Shown here one piece after another: positions 1 through 5,527 of a stretch of DNA of 6,336 bases. Source of the stretch: Ruminiclostridium sp. (GTDB lineage Bacteria > Bacillota_A > Clostridia > Oscillospirales > Oscillospiraceae); NCBI GenBank assembly GCA_017521345.1, contig JAFXCU010000180.1:1-6336 (forward strand), in the 5' to 3' direction. The notes beneath the pieces are model-generated. The model saw only the letters and a program-made list of their open reading frames with translations. It made no database searches and was not told the origin of the DNA. The first letter of the stretch is position 1, and each line of letters starts with the position of its first letter. The position numbers and the translations under genes are program-made.

Positions 1-30
1 GGAAACTGGAAACTACATAACCCGTGAAAA

Positions 31-73
31 CCCCTGCTGATGGATGCTTCGTCCAACGGCGGGGGGCTTTTTT
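31..73 (+). terminator. Rho-independent terminator of an off-window upstream gene
   Basis: CCCCTGC (31-37) pairs with GCGGGGG (59-65), seven pairs including one U-G wobble. An inner hairpin GGATG/CGTCC (42-46 with 50-54) sits in the loop, and six T follow at 68-73. The stem plus T-run on the plus strand implies a gene ending at or just before position 40. Two frames stop there (TGA at 25-27 and TGA at 38-40), so I cannot tell which one is the tail of the upstream gene. A tandem GGAAACT GGAAACT lies at 1-14. Confidence 0.7.
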
Positions 74-122
74 GCGCCAAAATGGGGTAGAAATGGGCTG
101 CATTTTTGCAGGACTTTGATTT

Positions 123-224
123 ATGAGCGCCTGGTTGGGGGGCAAATCTGGGGATTTACGAGGTGGCGTGCAGTATTTCTATTATGAAAGAAGAGAGTCA
201 GATGTGGCTCTCTCTGTACCATAA
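123..224 (+). CDS. Possible 33-residue upstream ORF in the helicase leader
   Basis: An ATG at 123 opens 33 codons closed by TAA at 222-224, with a weak AGGA (110-113) nine bases upstream. The product would be small and rich in Gly, Ser and Tyr, with no motif I recognise. It ends 18 bases before the helicase ATG, and its last third overlaps the 192-213 hairpin. It could be a leader peptide or accessory ORF of the element, or chance: a run of 33 open codons is not significant on its own. The protein family is unknown to me. Confidence 0.25.
   Translation: MSAWLGGKSGDLRGGVQYFYYERRESDVALSVP
180..213 (+). promoter_or_regulatory. Leader hairpin and possible -10 box upstream of the helicase gene
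   Basis: AGAGAGTC (192-199) pairs with GGCTCTCT (206-213) over eight pairs with one wobble, around the loop AGATGT. It has no T-run after it, so it is not a terminator. TATTAT at 180-185 matches a sigma-A -10 box at five of six positions; the best -35 (TTTACG, 155-160) has a long 19-base spacer and is weak. If that promoter is real, the hairpin would sit at the very 5' end of the helicase mRNA, where it could protect the transcript or act as an operator. Confidence 0.35.
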
Positions 225-242
225 ATTTGAGGAGGATTTCCT

Positions 243-1604
243 ATGACAACCTACAATTTTACTGCTCCGGCGACCTTGTCGGATACCCCGCACATCACCG
301 TGGTGGACGCTCCCTGCGGGGCGGGAAAAACTTCTTGGGCCATCGACGAGATGGACCGAAACCCTCACCAGAGGTACATCTTCTGCACCCCCTTCCTGGA
401 GGAGCTCAAGCGGATCATACGGGACAGCAAGGTACACTGCTTTGTTCAGCCGCTGAACTTTGAGAAGAGCAAACTGGAGCATTTCGAGGAGCTTCTGGCG
501 CAGAAACGGGACATCGTGGTGACCCACAGCACCTTCCTGAATGCTACCCCACGGACCATGGAGCTCATGCGGGCAGGGAATTACATCCTGATCCTGGATG
601 AAGCCCTGGACACGGTGGCGGACTTCAACAGGATGCCTGCCGTAGAGGAGGGGTATGTTCCCGGGATTAACACAGGGGATGTTCGGATCCTGCTGAACGG
701 AAACCAGCTCCGGGTGGGAGAGAAGGGAAAGGCAGAATGGATCGGTGGTGACTGCGGAAAGAGCAACTTTGACGAGGCCATCCGGTTGGCAAGGCTGGGG
801 AATCTGTATGTAGTCAGAGAGTCCGCGTTTGCCTGGGTGCTTTCGCCGGAGATGTTTCGACTGTTTTCCCAGGTCTATGTGCTGACCTACCTCTTCGATG
901 GGACCACCCTGAAATCCTACTTTGACCTGATGGAGCTGTCCTACCGGGTGGTGGGGATCCGACGGGAAGGGGAGGCGCTCTCTCTGGTGGAGCACAGTCC
1001 GGCACAGGATTTGGAATTCCGGCGGGCCGCTCGGGAACTCATTACGATTTTCGACAGCCCGAAGCTGACTTATGGATGGACGGAACTCTCTAAGAACTGG
1101 TATAAGCGGAACAACACTAAGAAATCGAAGGCGTTTGCGGAGATGCGAGGACATCTTCGGTACTTTTTCCGGAAGGTTGCCAAGGCAAGCGCGGCTTTGA
1201 ATGAGATTATGTGGACGTGTCCGACCGAGTTCAAAGAAAAGCTAAAGGGGAAGGGGTATATCTCTGCGGCCCCCATCACGGCTGAAGAAAAGAAAGAGAA
1301 TACCCCTCAAGGGCTGAAAGAACTGGAAAAGAAGCGATCCTGCTTTGTGCCCTGTAACGCCAAAGCAACCAACGACTTCGGAGAACGGTGGGCACTGGCC
1401 TACTGTTGCAACATATTTTACCTGCCCATGCTGGAAGGCCTGTTCACTGACAATGGTGTGGTCTTTGACGAAGAGCGTTTTGCCCTGTCCTGTCTGGTGC
1501 AGTGGGTCTGGCGGAGCCGGATACGAAACGGTAAGCCGATCCATCTCTACATTCCGTCCTTGCGTATGCGGGAAATCTTTCGGGCGTGGCTGTTTGAGGA
1601 GTAA
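243..1604 (+). CDS. DEAD-like helicase/ATPase of a mobile element
   Basis: The product has 453 residues. A Walker A loop APCGAGKT lies at residues 23-30, with K29 and T30 as the nucleotide-binding residues. A Walker B motif ILILDEAL spans about 115-122, giving a DEAL box with D119 and E120. Between them lie THSTF (94-98) and, after them, a FDGTT stretch near 218-222, in places where superfamily 2 helicases carry motifs Ib and III. Near the C terminus QWVWRSRIRNG (420-430) resembles motif VI and can supply arginine fingers. These point to an ATP-driven nucleic acid translocase or helicase, probably acting in replication or transfer of the element; the substrate cannot be told. The start at 243 is set by GAGGAGG (229-235) eight bases (235 to 243) upstream. 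The ends look complete. It stands alone, followed by a hairpin at 1641-1668. Its codon choice is more mixed than that of the genes right of 4367. Confidence 0.75.
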   Translation: MTTYNFTAPATLSDTPHITVVDAPCGAGKTSWAIDEMDRNPHQRYIFCTPFLEELKRIIRDSKVHCFVQPLNFEKSKLEHFEELLAQKRDIVVTHSTFLNATPRTMELMRAGNYILILDEALDTVADFNRMPAVEEGYVPGINTGDVRILLNGNQLRVGEKGKAEWIGGDCGKSNFDEAIRLARLGNLYVVRESAFAWVLSPEMFRLFSQVYVLTYLFDGTTLKSYFDLMELSYRVVGIRREGEALSLVEHSPAQDLEFRRAARELITIFDSPKLTYGWTELSKNWYKRNNTKKSKAFAEMRGHLRYFFRKVAKASAALNEIMWTCPTEFKEKLKGKGYISAAPITAEEKKENTPQGLKELEKKRSCFVPCNAKATNDFGERWALAYCCNIFYLPMLEGLFTDNGVVFDEERFALSCLVQWVWRSRIRNGKPIHLYIPSLRMREIFRAWLFEE

Positions 1605-1640
1605 AATACCCCTTTTTGACAACGCTGTCCATCACCCCCC

Positions 1641-1668
1641 AGCCCCCCTCTTGATTAAGAGGGGGGTT
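1641..1668 (+). terminator. GC-rich hairpin after the helicase gene
   Basis: CCCCCCTCTT (1643-1652) pairs perfectly with AAGAGGGGGG (1657-1666) around the loop GATT. One A-T and one G-U pair can extend it to 12 pairs. It lies 36 bases past the helicase stop. Only TTGCC follows, so there is no proper U-tract. It may be a weak terminator or a hairpin that protects the 3' end of the mRNA. Confidence 0.5.
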
Positions 1669-2244
1669 GCCCTGTGTGCCTGCAAACCATTGATATATAA
1701 GGGTTTTTTGAGTGTTCTCTTAAAAGAAATATATAAAAAAGAGTCACCAGAGAGGAAAGAAGTACACCCTGGAAGTCAAAGATACATTGGTTTTAATGAA
1801 GGAAAAAGAAAGAGAACTTCAAATGGTTAAAGTGCTTGCGGATGGAGAATGACTCTGTCAGAGTCTGCAGATAAAGACGATAACCTGTCGTCAGAACCGG
1901 TTCTTTTTGGAGCCTGGTGACGTATGGGAGTTCTTCTGCTGCAGGGGAGGAGGTGACGTAAGAGAGAGGAACTTTCTTTCGTTAAAAAGGAAGGACGGGG
2001 GAGGGGATCTCTCTGCCTGACGATGGTGGTCTTATCCTGGAGACGAGACCAACGTTTCTGTCGAAGAACCGTCCGATGCCGAAGGAGAAGAAATCTGGAG
2101 GGTACCCTGCGTGATGAAACGATGTGGAGTCAGAAACGGCGTTGCCCTCGACTTGGCGACAAAACAGAACAGGAACCAACGGACTGGCAGTCGCTGAACG
2201 ATGACAGCCAGATTTATGATGTTCAGAATGAAAGGAGCATAGAG
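1669..2244. other. Gene-poor stretch inside the element, with palindromes and repeats
   Basis: No frame on either strand gives a protein with a believable start, ribosome site and family resemblance; the ORFs present are arginine-rich or read antisense to the excisionase. Visible structure: a possible promoter TTGAGT-18-TATAAA (1708-1713, 1732-1737) before a short open fragment; three adjacent inverted repeats, GACTCTG/CAGAGTC (1851-1865), GACGA/TCGTC (1876-1892) and the palindrome AGAACCGGTTCT (1893-1904); and a 9-base direct repeat GGTGACGTA at 1916-1924 and 1952-1960. It may be a decayed gene region, a regulatory region or a transfer or replication site; the sequence alone does not decide. 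Confidence 0.4.
1751..1849 (+). pseudogene. Short open fragment, possible remnant of a small protein gene
   Basis: This frame is open from a TAA at 1721 to a TGA at 1847-1849. From about 1757 it reads like a normal charged, helix-forming protein (the part after ATG 1796 begins MKEKERELQMVKVLADGE). A ribosome-site-like AGAGAGGAAAG (1749-1759) comes before it, and a possible promoter lies at 1708-1737. There is no ATG or GTG at a sensible distance: the first ATG, at 1796, has no Shine-Dalgarno sequence, while CTG (1769) and TTG (1787) are poor candidates. This fits a small gene whose start codon or 3' part has been lost, but chance is possible. I do not recognise the family. Confidence 0.22.
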
Positions 2245-2445
2245 ATGAAACAGACCTACACATCTTACAATCAGCTGCCGCTGACGCTGCAGGCTGACGA
2301 TGTGGCAGCTGTCCTGGGGATCTCCCGGGGCGGTGCCTATACCCTGATGCATTAGGCAGGGTTCCCCACGATCCGCATTGGAAAGCGGATGGTCGTCCCC
2401 AAAGATAAATTTTTACAGTGGATGGACGAGCAGACTTCGGCCTGA
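2245..2445 (+). pseudogene. Excisionase-like helix-turn-helix gene interrupted by an amber stop
   Basis: The reading frame runs 66 codons from ATG 2245 to TGA 2443-2445, with a good ribosome site AAAGGAG (2231-2237) seven bases upstream. TAG at 2353-2355 (codon 37) interrupts it. Before the stop, LTLQADDVAAVLGISRGGAY is the typical helix-turn-helix of excisionase/MerR-like DNA-binding proteins. After it, FPTIRIGKRMVVPKDKFLQW gives the expected beta-wing and closing helix. The family normally reads straight through, so a CAG to TAG change (Gln to stop) is the simplest explanation. The known role of such proteins is to bind the attachment arm and drive excision by the adjacent integrase. The truncated 36-residue product would lack the wing and probably not work. 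A -10-like TATGAT (2215-2220) lies just upstream, but I see no good -35. Alternatives are amber suppression in the host or a sequencing error. Confidence 0.8.
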
Positions 2446-2452
2446 AAAAAGA

Positions 2453-2481
2453 CCGTCGACCGGATGATTTCCGGTCGGTGG
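2453..2481. terminator. Hairpin between the excisionase and integrase genes
   Basis: CGACCGGA (2457-2464) pairs perfectly with TCCGGTCG (2470-2477) around a five-base loop, and can be extended on the plus strand by two wobble and two C-G pairs (2453-2456 with 2478-2481). Plus-strand sequence after it is GGGGCAGC, without a U-tract. On the minus strand a T6 run follows a few bases after the stem. It could insulate the integrase from upstream transcription, but termination activity is uncertain. Confidence 0.4.
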
Positions 2482-2494
2482 GGCAGCGTAAACT

Positions 2495-2524
2495 ATGTCA
2501 TCTGGCGGGCGAATATGGTATAAT
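2495..2524 (+). promoter_or_regulatory. Sigma-A promoter of the integrase gene
   Basis: A perfect TATAAT (2519-2524) is preceded by TGG, giving an extended -10 element. ATGTCA (2495-2500) matches the -35 consensus at four of six positions with an 18-base spacer. Transcription would start near 2531, about 30 bases before the integrase ATG. The integrase is therefore probably expressed independently of the broken excisionase gene. Confidence 0.7.
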
Positions 2525-2562
2525 AAAGGTGCAAAACGCCTGTGCCAGAGAAAGGAGTAACA

Positions 2563-3735
2563 ATGGCAAGAAAACGGGCAAACGGAGAGGGAAATCTCCG
2601 GCAGAGAGCCAACGGAAGCTGGGAACTGACCATCATGGATGGTTTCCGGAACGATGGCAGACGAAACAGCAAATCCTTCTACGGCAAGAGCCAGAGAGAG
2701 GTCAAGGCCAAGGCGAAAGCCTACCTGGATGCCAAAGCAGAAGGGCTGGAAGTGGATGTTAATTATTCTTTTGGTGAGTGGGCAGACCTGTGGTTTGAAG
2801 GCCACAAGGACAACGTCAAACCCACCACCCAGGAGAACTACCGGTACACCCTGCGCATCCTGAAGGACTTCTTCGGGAACAAAAAGATCCGGGATATCAA
2901 GCCTTTTGATGTGGAGCGGATGCTGAAGACCCTGCAGAAAGAGGGGCGGTCGGTCTCCTGCCTGGCGCAGTGCAGGGGCATGCTGTTTCAGATCATGAAC
3001 AAAGCCGAGGCCAATGACCTTGTTCGAAAGAATCCGGTGCGGTTTGCAGAGAAGATGCGGCACCAGGAGCCGGTAAAGCGGAAGGAGGCCTTTACGGCGG
3101 AGGAAGTTTCCGTTCTGATGGAACGTCTGCCCCGAGACCGAATCGGCATGAGCATTCGGCTGATGCTGGGGACGGGGATGCGGACCCAGGAACTTCTGGC
3201 GTTGGAACCGCGGCATATCCGGGAGGACGGCTCGGAGATACAAATCGAGCAGGCCATTAACATGCAGAAGGGAACGGCTGTCATTGGGACACCCAAATCC
3301 CGGGACAGTTACCGTACCATTCCGGTGCCGGGAAACCTGCGCTGGTGTGCGCTGGGGCTTCGTTTGACGGACAAGACCTACATCTGGGAGCAGAAGAAGG
3401 AGGGGAAACCCTGCAATCCATCCTACTTCCGCAAGCAGTTCCGGCAGGCACTGGAGGCCATTCCGGAGGTGCGAGTCCTGACGCCCCACAGCTGCCGGCA
3501 CACCTATGTGAGCCAGATGCAGGCGCTGGGTGTGGACTTGGCTACCATCCAAAGCATCGTAGGACATGCCGACCTGGACATGACCAAGCACTATCTTCAC
3601 GTGCAGGAATCCATCCGTCAGGATGCCGTCGAGCGGTTCAGCAAAGCCTTTTCTGGCGGTCAGGAGCCTCCGGAAGGACCGGATGAGCCGGAAGAGGGGA
3701 GAGGAAACGTTATTTTCTTCCCCAATGTGGGCTGA
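2563..3735 (+). CDS. int: Tyrosine recombinase (integrase) of the mobile element
   Basis: The 390-residue product has the normal length and order of an element integrase: an N-terminal arm-binding region (about 1-60), a SAM-like core-binding domain (about 66-165, starting SFGEWADLWF) and a catalytic domain (about 175-362). All catalytic positions are visible: R207 in GTGMRTQE, K245 in TPKS, H309 and R312 in TPHSCRH, H335 in VGHAD and the nucleophile Y344 in KHYLHV. It should cut and rejoin DNA at attachment sites through a 3'-phosphotyrosine intermediate. ATG 2563 is preferred over the in-frame GTG at 2542 because AAAGGAG (2551-2557) lies five bases before it. The tail from about 364 is acidic and proline-rich. 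It has its own promoter, follows the interrupted excisionase, and points toward the 3' end of tRNA-Ala. That position suggests the tRNA gene is its target. Confidence 0.93.
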   Translation: MARKRANGEGNLRQRANGSWELTIMDGFRNDGRRNSKSFYGKSQREVKAKAKAYLDAKAEGLEVDVNYSFGEWADLWFEGHKDNVKPTTQENYRYTLRILKDFFGNKKIRDIKPFDVERMLKTLQKEGRSVSCLAQCRGMLFQIMNKAEANDLVRKNPVRFAEKMRHQEPVKRKEAFTAEEVSVLMERLPRDRIGMSIRLMLGTGMRTQELLALEPRHIREDGSEIQIEQAINMQKGTAVIGTPKSRDSYRTIPVPGNLRWCALGLRLTDKTYIWEQKKEGKPCNPSYFRKQFRQALEAIPEVRVLTPHSCRHTYVSQMQALGVDLATIQSIVGHADLDMTKHYLHVQESIRQDAVERFSKAFSGGQEPPEGPDEPEEGRGNVIFFPNVG

Positions 3736-3766
3736 TGTGACGTTCTGTCCAGGGTGTATCAGGGTG

Positions 3767-3819
3767 ATTCCGGTACGCATTCCGGTACGAAGAGTTCCGC
3801 GAAAACCGGGTGTTCCGCG
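3767..3819. repeat. Short direct repeats next to the attachment junction
   Basis: ATTCCGGTACG occurs twice, 12 bases apart (3767-3777 and 3779-3789). GTTCCGCG occurs twice, 18 bases apart (3794-3801 and 3812-3819). All four copies share a TTCCG core in the same orientation. They lie between the integrase stop and the tRNA 3' end, where element integrases and excisionases normally have arm-type binding sites. The repeats are read directly from the sequence; the binding role is inferred. Confidence 0.6.
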
Positions 3820-3860
3820 GTGTTCTGAAAAGGTTTGGAGTTCAGGGCCAAAACTGGCGA

Positions 3861-3903
3861 AAAACAAAAGAAAAGACCTGAAATCGTTAAGATTTCAGGT
3901 CTT
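3861..3903 (-). terminator. Terminator of tRNA-Ala
   Basis: A perfect 13-pair stem (3873-3885 with 3891-3903) has a five-base loop. On the minus strand the stem is followed by TTTT, C, TTTT, G, TTTT (3874 down to 3861), a strong U-rich tract. It begins four bases past the CCA end of tRNA-Ala, so it ends that transcript. It sits on the element side of the probable insertion point. Confidence 0.85.
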
Positions 3904-3906
3904 CCT

Positions 3907-3982
<76 letters not shown>

Positions 3983-3994
3983 ATATGCAGTTGT

Positions 3995-4008
3995 GTTCCT
4001 CTCGGAAC
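3995..4008 (-). promoter_or_regulatory. Small stem-loop in the tRNA-Ala leader
   Basis: Read on the minus strand, GTTCC and GGAAC form a five-pair stem with a GAGA loop, a stable GNRA tetraloop. It lies between the predicted transcription start (near 4009) and the mature tRNA 5' end at 3982, so it would be in the pre-tRNA leader removed by RNase P. Confidence 0.45.
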
Positions 4009-4015
4009 GAAAATT

Positions 4016-4044
4016 ATCATAGCAGATGGGGGCAGGATTGTCAA
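4016..4044 (-). promoter_or_regulatory. Sigma-A promoter of tRNA-Ala
   Basis: On the minus strand a perfect TTGACA (4044-4039) is followed after exactly 17 bases by TATGAT (4021-4016), five of six positions of the -10 consensus. Transcription would start near 4009, about 27 bases before the tRNA. This is a strong housekeeping-type promoter, as expected for a tRNA gene, and it makes the tRNA independent of the upstream 51-residue gene. Confidence 0.85.
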
Positions 4045-4076
4045 GAGGATTTTGAAAAATATTTGAAAAAGAGCGG

Positions 4077-4232
4077 TCAGCGGCTCATGGAGTCAAAGGC
4101 ATTCTCCATGTCCCGGACGGTCCGGTTCACGAATCGGCGGATCTTCCGCTCGTTGGCCTTGGCCCGCATCCCGATGCAGGTGCCGGCGGCCATGCCTAGG
4201 GCCATGCCGGTCCAGAAATTGCTGCAGCACAT
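4077..4232 (-). CDS. Small glycine-zipper membrane-type protein, function unknown
   Basis: An ATG at 4232-4230 opens 51 codons ending in TGA at 4079-4077. AAAGGAGG is placed seven bases before the ATG on the minus strand, so this looks like a real gene despite its size. Residues 6-22 (FWTGMALGMAAGTCIGM) form an uncharged stretch with glycines at 9, 13, 17 and 21, a perfect GxxxGxxxGxxxG zipper that suits helix packing in a membrane. Two cysteines (2 and 3) precede it. The remaining 29 residues are charged and mostly helical-looking, starting with a basic RAKANERKIRR, so a cytoplasmic tail is likely. I do not recognise a named family; it loosely resembles YtxH-type small anchored proteins, but that is a guess. 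A weak GAGC/GCTC hairpin with five T overlaps the stop (4066-4086). No clear promoter was found; the gene diverges from the phosphatase operon. Confidence 0.75.
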   Translation of the reverse strand: MCCSNFWTGMALGMAAGTCIGMRAKANERKIRRFVNRTVRDMENAFDSMSR

Positions 4233-4247
4233 AGGAGGTCCTCCTTT
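4233..4247 (-). promoter_or_regulatory. Self-complementary ribosome binding site of the 51-residue gene
   Basis: On the minus strand the Shine-Dalgarno AGGAGG and the spacer before the ATG together read AGGAGGACCTCCT, an inverted repeat (4233-4245). AGGAG can pair with CTCCT around GAC, burying the ribosome site. The hairpin is short, so its effect in the cell is uncertain. Confidence 0.5.
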
Positions 4248-4304
4248 CGGTGAAATTGTCTCAGGGAGACGGGATTAGTTTGTCCCTCTTTTCATGAAAA
4301 TTCG

Positions 4305-4333
4305 TTGCTAAAATATGTGAGTCATTATATAAT
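4305..4333 (+). promoter_or_regulatory. Sigma-A promoter of the phosphatase-GNAT / YgiQ operon
   Basis: TTGCTA (4305-4310, four of six matches to TTGACA) and a perfect TATAAT (4328-4333) are separated by exactly 17 bases in an AT-rich stretch. Transcription would start near 4340, leaving a leader of about 27 bases with the ribosome site GGAGG (4356-4360). A small inverted repeat GTCTC/GAGAC (4258-4270) lies further upstream in the divergent intergenic region. Confidence 0.7.
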
Positions 4334-4366
4334 TAAATATTATCTTTTCCCTTTTGGAGGTCCCCA

Positions 4367-5527
4367 ATGACCAAGATCTATCTCATCCGGCATGCTGAGG
4401 CCGAGGGCAACCTCTACCGCCGCATGCACGGCCACTATAACAGCCTTATCACCGACAACGGCTACCGCCAGATCCAGGCTCTGGCGGAGCGGTTCCAAGA
4501 CATCCACATCGACGCTGTGTACTCCAGCGACCTGTTCCGGACCATGACCACCGCCCGGGCCATCTGCGACACCAAGAACCTGCCCCTTACCACCCGGCCC
4601 GACCTGCGGGAGATCCACATGGGAGACTGGGAGGACCGGACCTTTGCCGCCATCGCCATGGTGGAGCCCGAGATGATGGGCTACTTCAGCCAGTCCTCCC
4701 CTCTGTACCGGGCCCCCAATGGGGAGAGCTTCCAGGACGTCCGGGACCGCGGTTCCGCCGCCATTCTGGACATCGCCGCCCAGCATGAGGATCAGACCGT
4801 GGCCATCTTTGCCCACGGCACCCTCATCCGCAACAGCCTGGCGGTCTTCCAGGACATCGGCCCCGAGGGCATGCACAAGATGAAGCACAGCGACAACACC
4901 GCCGTGGCTTACCTGGAGGTGGAGGACGGCAAGGCCACCGTGATCTATGCCGACGACAACTCCCACCTGTCCGAGGAGATCTCCACCCTGGCCCAGCAGC
5001 ACTGGTGGAAGGGGGACACCAAGAAGGTGGACGTGAACCTGTGGTTCCGTCCTGCCGACCTGACCGACCCCGCCGACCGGGATTTCTACCTGTCCTGCCG
5101 GCAGGAGGCCTGGGAGAACCTCTACGGCCAGCTGGACCAGTATGACGGCCCCGCCTTCCTGGCCGAGGCCCAGGAGGTGTGGGAGAAGTACCCCCAGAGC
5201 CTCCAAATCGGCATGAAGGGCCGCCGCCCGGTGGGCCTGGTCCAGGTGGACCCTGATCGCCCCGGCGGATACATCTCCTTCCTGTACCTGGTCCCTCGGG
5301 AACGGGGGAACAACGTGGGGGTCCAGCTCCTGGGCAAGGCCATCAGCGTCCTGCGCCCCATGGACCGGGATGTCCTGCGGCTGGTCTGCTCGGAAAAGAA
5401 CCAGGCCGCCCTGGGCTTCTACAAGAAGTACGGCTTCCAGGTGGTGGGCATCACCCCCGGGGCCTACAATGACCTGTACGAGATGGAAAAATACATCGGC
5501 TATGAAAGACGAGGAGATCTGTTTTGA
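4367..5527 (+). CDS. Histidine phosphatase fused to a GNAT acetyltransferase
   Basis: The product has 386 residues and two domains. Residues 1-200 form a histidine phosphatase (phosphoglycerate mutase-like) domain: LIRHAEAEGN with R8 and the phospho-accepting H9, R58 in SSDLFRTMTTA, the acid E82 in LREIHMGDWE, and the second histidine H150 in FAHGTLIR. All usual catalytic residues are present. Residues from about 221 to 375 look like a GNAT N-acyltransferase: YISFLYLVPRERGNNVGVQL (302-321) fits the beta-4 strand and acetyl-CoA loop, although the middle glycine of the RxxGxG loop is Asn. NQAALGFYKKYGFQVVG (345-361) is the usual C-terminal signature. The protein is cytosolic with no signal peptide. 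The substrates of both halves are unknown; a linked dephosphorylation and acetylation of one metabolite is possible but unproven. ATG 4367 has GGAGG six bases upstream. The gene overlaps the next by four bases and nearly always uses C or G at third positions. Confidence 0.88.
   Translation: MTKIYLIRHAEAEGNLYRRMHGHYNSLITDNGYRQIQALAERFQDIHIDAVYSSDLFRTMTTARAICDTKNLPLTTRPDLREIHMGDWEDRTFAAIAMVEPEMMGYFSQSSPLYRAPNGESFQDVRDRGSAAILDIAAQHEDQTVAIFAHGTLIRNSLAVFQDIGPEGMHKMKHSDNTAVAYLEVEDGKATVIYADDNSHLSEEISTLAQQHWWKGDTKKVDVNLWFRPADLTDPADRDFYLSCRQEAWENLYGQLDQYDGPAFLAEAQEVWEKYPQSLQIGMKGRRPVGLVQVDPDRPGGYISFLYLVPRERGNNVGVQLLGKAISVLRPMDRDVLRLVCSEKNQAALGFYKKYGFQVVGITPGAYNDLYEMEKYIGYERRGDLF

Noticed and set aside
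198..1154. 318-codon ORF on the minus strand
   Set aside because: It lies antisense to the helicase, whose Walker motifs fix the coding strand. No ribosome site or recognisable motif.
1851..1904. CRISPR-like array or formal oriT
   Set aside because: The palindromes differ in sequence and spacing, with no repeated unit. No relaxase gene is in the window, so I left this as an unexplained cluster.
2023..2355. 110-codon plus-strand ORF ending at the amber codon
   Set aside because: Only its last 37 codons are protein-like (the excisionase). The upstream part is arginine-rich with no ribosome site, and a proper ribosome site precedes ATG 2245.
2413..3867. 484-codon ORF on the minus strand
   Set aside because: It is antisense to the integrase, which has complete catalytic motifs, a promoter and a ribosome site. 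The antisense product shows no family motif; it is a codon-bias shadow.
3736..3906. Possible integrase terminator in the repeat region
   Set aside because: CCGCG/CGCGG (3797-3820) can pair, but the loop is 14 bases and no U-run follows. The repeats fit attachment-arm sites better.
4340..5206. 288-codon minus-strand ORF rich in Gly, Val and Leu
   Set aside because: This low-complexity composition is what C/G-ending codons of the sense gene give on the other strand. The sense frame carries phosphatase and GNAT motifs.
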